Source: Allomuricauda sp. TY007 (GTDB lineage: Bacteria > Bacteroidota > Bacteroidia > Flavobacteriales > Flavobacteriaceae). From it: a stretch of 64,000 bases of DNA. The position numbers and the translations under genes were made by a program. Of the stretch, positions 44,459 to 51,999 are shown piece by piece. The first letter of the stretch is position 1, and each line of letters opens with the position of its first letter. The stretch covers positions 350,590 to 414,589 of the forward strand of contig NZ_WUEG01000001.1 of assembly GCF_010468565.1 (NCBI RefSeq). The letters are read 5' to 3'. The notes below the pieces were generated by a model. That model saw nothing but the letters and a program-made list of their open reading frames with translations, was not told where the DNA came from and ran no database searches.

Positions 44459-44866
44459 TTAATCCCAGATTATTTCTGAACTGTCTTTCAAGTACAATTT
44501 GACTACGAGAGAGTCATTTTTATCAATCTTTAACCCGGTTATTACTGAAGGCTCTTTGGATATAAAGTACCCTTTAATATTGTATTTTCCTGGGTCAATT
44601 TTCAAGATATGATGAAAATTTTTGTAATCCGAATCAATATAAATACCATTTACATTTATAAATCCGGGCAAGGGGTCAGTCTTACTATAAAAATCAAATA
44701 ATTGTACATTTAAATAGGTTCCATTACTAGTAGAATGATTGGTCGTTTTATGATTCTCTTTATTATAAATAGTCTTACAGCTGGTAAAACACTGAAATAC
44801 AATAAGTAATCCAATATAAATGAATTGTTTATTATGATGTTTAATTACACTCTTGACCTTTTGCAT
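44459..44866 (-). CDS. Small lipoprotein, family II (array member, putative immunity)
   Basis: 135 residues from Met 44866 (MQKVKSVIKHHNKQ). The ATG overlaps the final NAKGQECN codons of the preceding orphan module in the +1 frame, as for the lipoprotein at 43851. A hydrophobic stretch and FTSC lipobox give the lipid Cys near residue 30. Paralogue of 43851-44261 by the shared LFDFYSKTDPLP/LFNYYEF and DSLVVKLYLKD segments. The open frame continues to 44911 but is then antisense-free overlap with the module, so I use the shorter start. Confidence 0.68.
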   Translation of the reverse strand: MQKVKSVIKHHNKQFIYIGLLIVFQCFTSCKTIYNKENHKTTNHSTSNGTYLNVQLFDFYSKTDPLPGFINVNGIYIDSDYKNFHHILKIDPGKYNIKGYFISKEPSVITGLKIDKNDSLVVKLYLKDSSEIIWD

Positions 44867-45266
44867 TGACTGAATTTGTAGCTTCATTTTGTATAGTTTC
44901 CTGAATTTCATTTTTATTTAATTGAGCCTGATAGACTGATGAACTTTCCAACCCCGCCCAACAAAGTTTCTTATAGTATTCCATACTCTGTTGTTTGTTG
45001 TCCCAGACAGATAGTGAAACTGCCATGGCATCTACATATTGGGACATAAATTCATGTTGTGTAAGATTCTGTACTAGTTTGTCTGGGTTGTTAAATTTGT
45101 AATAGGTATAAAGACTTTGCAATGATATGGCCATGTCCGATGTATTATTAGAATTAAGAATCATTCCAACAAAAGCATGCACATTTTCATGTATTACTGT
45201 TCTGGCTATGGATAGCTGTGTGGCATTGTTCACATAATCATCATCAAGCGTAATGGTCCATTCCAT
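44841..45266 (-). CDS. Orphan C-terminal zincin-like module, truncated
   Basis: 141 residues from ATG 45266. It retains IARTVIHENVHAFVGM (HExxH) and TQHEFMSQYVDAM, SVWDNKQQSMEYYKK and the closing NSVNAKGQECN. Homology to the full protein begins only at EWTITLDDDYV; an in-frame TAG sits at 45285-45287, so everything upstream, including the N-terminal lipoprotein half, is missing. It can act only after recombination or if translated by itself. Followed by a family II lipoprotein. Confidence 0.72.
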   Translation of the reverse strand: MEWTITLDDDYVNNATQLSIARTVIHENVHAFVGMILNSNNTSDMAISLQSLYTYYKFNNPDKLVQNLTQHEFMSQYVDAMAVSLSVWDNKQQSMEYYKKLCWAGLESSSVYQAQLNKNEIQETIQNEATNSVNAKGQECN

Positions 45267-45329
45267 TTTCCAGTCTGCATAGCACTAAATAGAAGTTGGA
45301 AATTCTTTCTTGACCCATAAGTCCAAAAT

Positions 45330-45935
45330 TTAATCTGAAATTGATAAGGGATAGTAGCAATAATACGTCCATGTACCATCCTCTTTTTTATATACACGAG
45401 CCTCAATTGAACTATCAAACTTCACAAACATAATTGCATAATCCCCTTTAGTGTTGAGGACAGGTGCTGAAAACCTGACAGAATTGTAATTCTTTATCTT
45501 AGTCATTTCACTATTGACCAAATCTTTGTCCCATCTCCAAGACTTGGATGTCAAATTTTCTTTCATGCCATCAATTTCCTCTTTAGGTAATATATTTGGC
45601 ACGAAGTCAGAAAGATATCTTTCTTCGACCTTTTTCACTAACATTCTCTTTCTGTCCTCTGATATATTCAGAGCGGTTATTGAATCTGTTTCTTTACGGG
45701 CCAGTTCATATTTGGGATTGATGAAAATACATTTGAAATATTTGTTTGGAAAAGAAAACATTGATTTATCAACAACATAAGATTTGTAATATAACCGATG
45801 TTCACTAAGCAACCTTGATTGTAGGTTCACTATTTGATAAACCTCACTTTCGTTTTGCACAAGATTTTTTTGCACACCACATCCTAAATTAAAAAATAGT
45901 ATAATGATTGCTACTAAAATTAAATTTTTCATCAT
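45330..45935 (-). CDS. Small lipoprotein, family I (cognate partner of the full-length zincin lipoprotein)
   Basis: 201 residues. Its ATG follows the stop codon of the 502-residue protein with no spacer, the closest coupling in the array. Signal peptide and lipobox FFNLGCGVQKN give a lipid Cys near residue 19, with no acidic pair after it. The C-terminal block SAPVLNTKGDYAIMFVKF...YPLSIS matches the lipoproteins at 41944 and 42589. By position it is the best candidate for a protein that protects the cell from the effector. Confidence 0.75.
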   Translation of the reverse strand: MMKNLILVAIIILFFNLGCGVQKNLVQNESEVYQIVNLQSRLLSEHRLYYKSYVVDKSMFSFPNKYFKCIFINPKYELARKETDSITALNISEDRKRMLVKKVEERYLSDFVPNILPKEEIDGMKENLTSKSWRWDKDLVNSEMTKIKNYNSVRFSAPVLNTKGDYAIMFVKFDSSIEARVYKKEDGTWTYYCYYPLSISD

Positions 45936-47444
45936 TTAATTACATTTAGTTCCTTTTGCATTGTTTGTGGCATTGCTTGCTGCGGAGCCTTCTGCAATGT
46001 TTGCATTGATTATCGCTGTTCGTTGTTGAAGTGATAATTGTGCAAAAGTATCGGATGCCAGCATACCACCTGACCAAGCTAATTTGTTATAGTAATCAAT
46101 GTTTTGTTGTTTGTTGTCCCAAACGGAGAGCGAGTGTCCAATTGCCTCAACAAATTGAATCATATATTCATGGTGGGCAACCTGCAAATCAACGTTGTTC
46201 TCTTCTCTATAATTACTTATTAATTCAGCAGTTTCACTTTGACTATATGTGGCTGTAGCATATAATAAATAACCATGCAAACTCTCATGGATAATTGTCC
46301 GGGCAATAGCCAACTTGGTAGCATTTTGAACAAACTCTTCATCGATAATTATATTTATAGCTGGAGAACCTGATACGGTCACTACAGAGGTAGATGCATT
46401 TTTACCAGTTCCGGCTTCTTCTACCTTAAAGATAATATCCAAATCATCAAAACTATCAAACAAATCCAAGATGCCTTGCGATAAATGCCCTGTTCCATCC
46501 AATTGCCCAATGTCTGGCACGGTAAGATTTTGCACATCCTTTAATGCCAACTTGTTGATGATGACCACTACACAGGGGTCAACGGATTCATCCACATCAA
46601 TTTTTTCAAAGAACAACCTTTTATCGATGACCGTGGAGACCTGTCCGTTACCTCCTTGTGAGCCATCGCCTGCCGAAGAGCCGCCGCCCCCGCCACCATG
46701 GGACTGTCCGTCGCCTTGGGATTGCCCTCCAACATTGCCAGCTCCAGAGAAACCACTACCAGCCCCCACACCGCTACTGCCACCGCCGCTGCATTCATAG
46801 TCTATAATAATGTCCGTCGCATAGAACACTCCATCCTGTTCCAGTCCGCCATAGCTCACATTGGTCACTTCACAGTACATAAGGGCTTTGTACGCAGCTG
46901 TCTTGCCCATTACCTGTTCCGCGGCCTTGCCTTCACTGAACTGGCCTGACGCCATGGAATCGCCTTCACCATCAAAGACAAAGATTTCGCCGGAGTACGC
47001 CTCCCAGTCCGCTTTGCCTAAAGCCATTTCAGCCAGCCATTCATCGGTGGGTTTGTACCTCAGTATGTGGGAGCGCAGGGTACCGTCTGCGTCTTCGGTT
47101 ACCACAAGATTGTCCATATACATCTCATTGCCCAGCTTTTCCATCCCCAGGGTATAACTGGAGGTACCATCTTCCGTTTCCATTACGGTTACTTGGTCCT
47201 GCCGTACATTGCCGAAAGGCGTCCCGCCCTTGCCAGATGGGCCTTTCCCTTGGACGGCACCCGACGAATGGACAACTTCGCCCAGGATATGGAGGGGGAG
47301 CTGTTGGTAGTTGATTTTGTGGATGGCCGATTTTGTGGCCGCGCCCGTGGTGTTCTCTTGTGGAATGGATGTCTCTTCCTTTTGGCAGTTCCAGGCCAAA
47401 AGGGCCAATAGCATCAGAGGCAGTAGGTTTTTCAGTTGTTTCAT
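45936..47444 (-). CDS. Full-length lipoprotein with Gly-rich linker and C-terminal HExxH (zincin-like) domain
   Basis: 502 residues in three parts. The N-terminal lipoprotein signal MLLALLAWNCQKEETS has lipid Cys near residue 20, followed by Q-K-E-E, the pattern of Bacteroidota surface-lipoprotein export signals. A unique domain of about 200 residues follows. A Gly/Ser/Gln linker spans about 218-275. The C-terminal domain from about residue 290 has IARTIIHESLHGYLLY (HExxH), a later HHEYMIQFVEAIG with a possible third ligand, and the closing NNAKGTKCN shared by all modules. This is the build of polymorphic toxins: constant delivery end, exchangeable C-terminal enzyme. Peptidase activity and toxicity are inference. 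Confidence 0.8.
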   Translation of the reverse strand: MKQLKNLLPLMLLALLAWNCQKEETSIPQENTTGAATKSAIHKINYQQLPLHILGEVVHSSGAVQGKGPSGKGGTPFGNVRQDQVTVMETEDGTSSYTLGMEKLGNEMYMDNLVVTEDADGTLRSHILRYKPTDEWLAEMALGKADWEAYSGEIFVFDGEGDSMASGQFSEGKAAEQVMGKTAAYKALMYCEVTNVSYGGLEQDGVFYATDIIIDYECSGGGSSGVGAGSGFSGAGNVGGQSQGDGQSHGGGGGGSSAGDGSQGGNGQVSTVIDKRLFFEKIDVDESVDPCVVVIINKLALKDVQNLTVPDIGQLDGTGHLSQGILDLFDSFDDLDIIFKVEEAGTGKNASTSVVTVSGSPAINIIIDEEFVQNATKLAIARTIIHESLHGYLLYATATYSQSETAELISNYREENNVDLQVAHHEYMIQFVEAIGHSLSVWDNKQQNIDYYNKLAWSGGMLASDTFAQLSLQQRTAIINANIAEGSAASNATNNAKGTKCN

Positions 47445-47690
47445 TACTTGTCAAGTTTTAAATTATCAATAAGATTTGGGGACCTTAAAAAAATCACCGC
47501 AACACAAAGCATACGAACGTTGTGCTCATATACATTTTTGCTGCGCTTAACAAGTAATGGGGATTGTGTTGGGACTAAACTAATAACTTTTATCCAATCT
47601 GCATTGCACAAAAACCTTAAAAAACTGGGGTTTTTCCATAAATTCAAGTCAGAGAGGTTCTAAATCAGAAAAAATAGAGACGATTTGAGA

Positions 47691-47773
47691 TGCAGAAAAT
47701 AAAAAAGGTGGAAGTTATTCCACCTTTTTTGCCCCAAATCTTACCATGAACTTAACCTACTTATGCTATGGCA
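47691..47773 (-). ncRNA. Candidate small RNA, copy 3 of 3 (right island border)
   Basis: Minus-strand unit downstream of purF. A -7 box TACTTTAG (47778-47785, one mismatch) lies 6 bases before the conserved 39-base block (47733-47771), then a 13-bp hairpin AAAAAAGGTGGAA with loop GTTA (+ strand) and a T-rich tail. Its hairpin (47691-47732) is the right member of the 42-base direct repeat pair; the left member is at 41786-41827. The remaining 47445-47690 holds no recognisable gene. Confidence 0.58.
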
Positions 47774-47869
47774 GACACTAAAGTAGGATTGCAGATTTGC
47801 CATTGTATAAAAACCCGCTGTTCTACTAGTTTCATCGATGAACTGCACTTTTGCCTTTTTCTCGATTAC

Positions 47870-49768
47870 CTAATAAGCCCTTTCCTTCTTGCCCTCGAAA
47901 AAGTTGACAAAAGCCTTGTTGACCACCCTATTGCCTCCGGGAGTTGGATAATTGCCCGTAAAATACCAATCACCAAGATTTTTTGGGCAAGCGCTGTGCA
48001 GGCCTTCAATGGTCTGGTAAATAATCTCGACTTCTGCGTTGATGTCTTCGGGGCTTAAAATCTCACCTATTTTCTTGGAAATCTGCTTGGCAGAGAACGG
48101 AGCGTAGAACTCCTGTACATAGTTTACCGCATTTTTATTTGAGGGATTGGTCTGTGTGAGACATTTTTCATAAATCTCCTTTATTTTATGAGTGGTACCG
48201 TGTTCTTCATGTAAGGCCAATGCCGCTCTAAAAGCAACAAAATCTTCCAATCGGGCCATATCAATACCATAACAATCAGGATAACGTATTTGCGGAGCGG
48301 AGGACACGACCACTATTTTCTTTGGGGATAAGCGGTCCAAGATTTTGAGGATACTTCGCTTTAAGGTAGTTCCACGAACAATACTGTCATCTATAATAAC
48401 CAAATTGTCCGTAGGTTTTACCGAACCATAAGAAATATCATAAACGTGTGTCACCAAATCGTCCCTGCTGCTATCTTGGGTAATAAAGGTTCTGAGCTTC
48501 GCATCTTTGATGGCCACTTTTTCTATTCGTGGTCTAATATTCAATATCTTGTGAAGTTCTTTTCCAGTCATTTTTGACCCTAGGGACAAAATTTGTTCCT
48601 CCTTTTTCTTGTTGAGGTAATTTTGGGCCTCTTTTACCATTCCAAAGAAAGATGTTTCCGCGGTGTTGGGAATGTAAGAGAAAACCGTGTTCTCCAAATC
48701 GTTGTCGATGGACTTCAATATCTCGGGAAATACCAGTTTTCCCAATTTTTTTCTTTCTTGATAGATTTCCTTATCGCTACCACGGGAGAAATAGATGCGC
48801 TCAAAAGAACAGGCCTTGCGTTCGGTGGGCTCCAAAATTTGTTTGAGTGCCATGGAACCGTCTTTCTTGATGATAACCGCATGTCCTGGATCCAGTTCTT
48901 TTACATCATCAAAATTAACGTTGAACACCGTTTGTATTACCGGACGTTCCGATGCCACGACCACAACTTCATCATCTTGGTAGTAATAAGCTGGGCGTAT
49001 TCCCGCAGGGTCTCTCATAACAAAGGCATCACCATGGCCTATAAGTCCGCTCATGGCATAGCCACCATCCCAGTTTTTTGATGCTTTCCTCAAAATCTTG
49101 CCTACGTTCAAACGTTCCGCAATTAGCGCAGATGCTTCTCTTTTGGTATATCCTTCTTTCTTGATCTGTTTGTAGAGCTTGGCTACGGCATCATCCAAAA
49201 AGTGACCGATTTTTTCCATTACGGTAACGGTGTCGGCCTTTTCCTTGGGGTGCTGTCCCAGCTCCACCAAGTTTCCAAAGAGTTCATCAACATTCGTCAT
49301 GTTAAAGTTTCCGGCAACAATAAGGTTGCGGTGCATCCAGTTGTTCTGCCTTAAAAACGGGTGTACACTCTCAATACTGTTTTTTCCGAAGGTGCCGTAG
49401 CGAACGTGCCCCATCAAAAGTTCCCCGATGTAGGGAATGTTCTTTTTTTGCCAGGCCACATCGTCTTCGCGATCAGGATGCTCTGTCAACGCGGTATTGA
49501 TACGGTTGTTGATCTGGGCAAAAATATCCTGAATGGGCTGCTGTTGTGCCGATCGTACACGGCTCATGTACCTTTCCCCGGGCTCCATATCCATTTTAAT
49601 GCTGGCAAAACCGGCACCATCTTGTCCGCGGTTGTGCTGTTTCTCCATCATTAGGTACATTTTGTTTACACCATAAAAAGCGGTACCGTACTTTTCTTTG
49701 TAGTACTCCAGAGGTTTAAGCAAACGGATCAACGATATTCCGCATTCGTGCTTAATGGGATCACTCAT
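47870..49768 (-). CDS. purF: Amidophosphoribosyltransferase (long Bacteroidota form)
   Basis: First committed step of purine synthesis: glutamine plus PRPP to phosphoribosylamine. The glutaminase nucleophile is Cys9 (KHECGISLIR) after a short propeptide, with QHNRGQDGAGFAS in the same domain. The PRPP-binding signature LVIIDDSIVRGTTL lies near residue 445. At 632 residues it is over 100 longer than E. coli PurF (505), typical of a Bacteroidota subclass. The PfkB kinase gene ends 44 bases upstream with a terminator between, so purF likely has its own promoter. Confidence 0.93.
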   Translation of the reverse strand: MSDPIKHECGISLIRLLKPLEYYKEKYGTAFYGVNKMYLMMEKQHNRGQDGAGFASIKMDMEPGERYMSRVRSAQQQPIQDIFAQINNRINTALTEHPDREDDVAWQKKNIPYIGELLMGHVRYGTFGKNSIESVHPFLRQNNWMHRNLIVAGNFNMTNVDELFGNLVELGQHPKEKADTVTVMEKIGHFLDDAVAKLYKQIKKEGYTKREASALIAERLNVGKILRKASKNWDGGYAMSGLIGHGDAFVMRDPAGIRPAYYYQDDEVVVVASERPVIQTVFNVNFDDVKELDPGHAVIIKKDGSMALKQILEPTERKACSFERIYFSRGSDKEIYQERKKLGKLVFPEILKSIDNDLENTVFSYIPNTAETSFFGMVKEAQNYLNKKKEEQILSLGSKMTGKELHKILNIRPRIEKVAIKDAKLRTFITQDSSRDDLVTHVYDISYGSVKPTDNLVIIDDSIVRGTTLKRSILKILDRLSPKKIVVVSSAPQIRYPDCYGIDMARLEDFVAFRAALALHEEHGTTHKIKEIYEKCLTQTNPSNKNAVNYVQEFYAPFSAKQISKKIGEILSPEDINAEVEIIYQTIEGLHSACPKNLGDWYFTGNYPTPGGNRVVNKAFVNFFEGKKERAY

Positions 49769-49780
49769 AACAAACCAAAT

Positions 49781-49806
49781 AAAAAAGCCCCGAAAATTTT
49801 CAGGGC
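49781..49806 (-). terminator. Terminator of the PfkB-family gene
   Basis: GCCCTGAAAA/TTTTCGGGGC stem on the minus strand with T run after it, between the kinase stop and the purF start. Confidence 0.85.
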
Positions 49807-49812
49807 AAACAT

Positions 49813-50739
49813 TTATGTTAATTCAATATTGAACTGTGTCAATTCTTTAAACTGTGCCAAGCGGGCGTCTACCTCGCTCTTTTTTAGATCCACCATGCGT
49901 TCCGTGCCAAATTTTTCCACGCAGAACGAGGCTAAATTGGACCCATGGATAATGGCATTCTTCATACTTTCAAAAGAAATGTTTTCTGCCTCGGTCAAAT
50001 ATCCTGCAAAACCACCGGCAAAGGTGTCTCCTGCTCCAGTGGGGTCAAAAACCTCTTCCAAAGGAAGGGCCGGTGCAAAGAAAATATTATCCTTATGAAA
50101 CAAAAGCGCCCCGTGCTCCCCTTTTTTGATCACCACATATTTGGGACCCATTTCCTGAATCTTCGCGGCGGCTTTGACCAAGGAATATTCGTTGGTCATC
50201 TGACGAGCCTCTTCATCATTTATGGTAATGACATCGATTTTTGAAATCACCGTCATCAACTCACCCCAAGTATTGTCCATCCAAAAGTTCATGGTATCCA
50301 AAACTATGAGCTTTGGTCGTTTTTCCATCTGATTAATTACACTCAGTTGGATATTAGGGTGAAGATTGCCGAGCATTACAATGTCGGCATCGGTATAATC
50401 ATTGGGAACAACGGGGTTAAAGTCCGCCAAGGTATTCAATTCGGTGGCTAAAGTATCCCTGGAGTTGAGGTCGTTGTGGTACTTTCCTTCCCAAAAGAAG
50501 GTTTTTCCACCTTTTACTACTTCAACACCCGAAAGGTCTATGTCCTTGTTTTTTAAAATGTCCATGTAAGATTGTGGAAAATCATCTCCTACCACAGATA
50601 CGATTGCAGCATCTATTTTAAACTGCGAAGCTGCCAAACCGATAAAGGTACCGGCGCCCCCTAAAATTCTTCCTGTTTTCCCGAACGGTGTTTCAATGGC
50701 ATCAAAAGCCATGGTTCCCACGATCAGTAATTTGCCCAT
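49813..50739 (-). CDS. PfkB-family carbohydrate kinase
   Basis: 308-residue ribokinase-fold sugar or nucleoside kinase. The PfkB-2 signature DPTGAGDTFAGGFAGYL near residue 242-258 includes the catalytic Asp, and GGAGTFIGLAASQF near residue 28 is the N-terminal substrate loop. Substrate not determined; adenosine, ribose and fructose kinases share these motifs. A -7 box TATATTTG (50756-50763) lies 16 bases upstream. Its neighbour purF suggests, but does not prove, a nucleotide-metabolism role. Confidence 0.9.
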   Translation of the reverse strand: MGKLLIVGTMAFDAIETPFGKTGRILGGAGTFIGLAASQFKIDAAIVSVVGDDFPQSYMDILKNKDIDLSGVEVVKGGKTFFWEGKYHNDLNSRDTLATELNTLADFNPVVPNDYTDADIVMLGNLHPNIQLSVINQMEKRPKLIVLDTMNFWMDNTWGELMTVISKIDVITINDEEARQMTNEYSLVKAAAKIQEMGPKYVVIKKGEHGALLFHKDNIFFAPALPLEEVFDPTGAGDTFAGGFAGYLTEAENISFESMKNAIIHGSNLASFCVEKFGTERMVDLKKSEVDARLAQFKELTQFNIELT

Positions 50740-50755
50740 TCCCTAATTTTTGCTG

Positions 50756-50763
50756 CAAATATA
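50756..50763 (-). promoter_or_regulatory. Candidate -7 box for the PfkB-family gene
   Basis: TATATTTG on the minus strand, perfect TAnnTTTG, 16 bases before the ATG. No TTTG at 19 bases upstream. Confidence 0.45.
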
Positions 50764-50821
50764 CGCTTTGATATTCCATTTGGAATCATTGATAAAGGAT
50801 TTAAGAAAAAGAGAGGAGCAA

Positions 50822-51310
50822 ATACAAGTTCAAGCTCAAGTATCAAGTTCAAGAGCAAACCTATTCGTGATGATTCGTGAAATTAGTGTCAAAAGGGAAG
50901 ATAGAACAGAAAGACAAGAACCAAGACTCAAGTTCGGAGTTATTGGGTTACTGTGTACTGTTACTGCCAACCGACTTCCGTCATCAAACACCAAATGCCA
51001 ACAATCAAGTTCCAAATTCCAATAATTCAATAACTGAGTAACTCCCGACTTCGGACCCAAATACAAGTTCAAGTTCAAACATCAAGTTCAAGAGCAAACC
51101 TATTCGTGATGATTCGTGAAATTAGTGTCAAAAGGGAAGATAGAACAGAAAGACAAGAACCAAGACCCAAGTTCGGAGTTATTGGGTTACTGCGTACTGT
51201 TACTGCCAACCAACTTCCGACTTCGGACCCAAATACAAGTTAAAGCATCAAGTTCAAGCTCAAGTATCAAGTTCAAATTCAACTAGCGGGCATCTGACTC
51301 CTGACACTGG
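50822..51310. repeat. Tandem 239-base repeat with AAGTTCAAG-type runs (gene-free)
   Basis: The 139 bases 50842-50980 recur at 51081-51219 with 3 differences, giving a 239-base period. Both units include CTATTCGTGATGATTCGTGA and are framed by degenerate AAGTTCAAG/CTCAAGTATCAAG runs like those around the four-helix-bundle gene at 20.6-21.1 kb. The whole gap 50740-51363 holds no credible gene. Likely a relic of the same repeat family without its cargo. Confidence 0.8.
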
Positions 51311-51363
51311 ACTTCCGACTTCAACAAAACTCAAGTTTCACATCCCATATCTCATTTTTAAAG

Positions 51364-51999
51364 CTACTTTCTTCCAAAATCGGCCGGAATTTCGCCCCAG
51401 GCCTTGGTTTCCCACTTTACGATTGGTGTATTGAATCGGTTCTTTTTAAGCCATTCCTCGGCACGCTCGATTAATTCAAAGAGCTGGGTGTTTTTGACGG
51501 TTTTGTTCAATTTGGTGCCGCACTTTTTCTTTCTCACCCATCCTATTGCTATTCTGGAATCGGAATAAAGGATACGGTCGCTTTTTTGTTGTTTTAAAAA
51601 GGCAAGACCATGCACCAAAGCCAAAAACTCCCCTACGTTGCTCGTTCCCTGCTCAAAAGGACCTTGATGAAAAAGAACCCGTTTACTTTTGGTGTCCACA
51701 CCGCGATATTCCATTTTTCCCGGGTTGCCGCTCGATGCTGCATCCACGGCAATGGAATTGTAATTGGGGTCTCCGATTTTTAGCAGTTCCTCGGGGCTAA
51801 GTTCATTTTTACCCTTGGATTTACCTTTATATTCCAAATAGTTGCTGTTAAAGGCTTTTTTGGCCTCGGCAAAGGTGGCGAACGATTTGTATTGTGCTCC
51901 CTTTACGCCATCAATTTGGGCCTTGCAATCTGCCCAAGACTCAAAAATACCGGGATGCTTGCCTTTCCAGACTACATAAAACTTCTTCTTCTTGGCCAT
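51364..51999 (-). CDS. rnhA: Ribonuclease H with N-terminal viroplasmin-like domain
   Basis: Degrades RNA in RNA-DNA hybrids. Residues 1-50 form the viroplasmin/RNase H1 N-terminal domain (KKFYVVWKGKHPGIFESWADC, AKKAFNSNYLEY), a hybrid-binding module. The catalytic domain has acidic residues in AVDAASSGNPGKMEYRG, NVGEFLALVHGLA and ILYSDSRIAIGW, though the usual DGS of site one is DAA here. 211 residues fits the two-domain type. It abuts purN with no spacer. Confidence 0.92.
   Translation of the reverse strand: MAKKKKFYVVWKGKHPGIFESWADCKAQIDGVKGAQYKSFATFAEAKKAFNSNYLEYKGKSKGKNELSPEELLKIGDPNYNSIAVDAASSGNPGKMEYRGVDTKSKRVLFHQGPFEQGTSNVGEFLALVHGLAFLKQQKSDRILYSDSRIAIGWVRKKKCGTKLNKTVKNTQLFELIERAEEWLKKNRFNTPIVKWETKAWGEIPADFGRK

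Larger units (their letters stand above)
41786..47732. mobile_element. Accessory island bounded by 42-base direct repeats
   Basis: Between the two hairpin repeats lies only the zincin-lipoprotein array, visibly richer in A+T than the flanking core genes except for the G/C-rich first half of the big gene. Removing one repeat plus the island would restore three small-RNA copies in tandem. No integrase or transposase is present, so the border repeats may instead reflect gene conversion between terminators. Confidence 0.45.

Noticed and set aside
50822..51310. CRISPR-like array from the repeated CAAGTTCAAG units
   Set aside because: The units vary in length and sequence, spacers are not uniform, and the main period is a 239-base duplication. 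No cas genes nearby.
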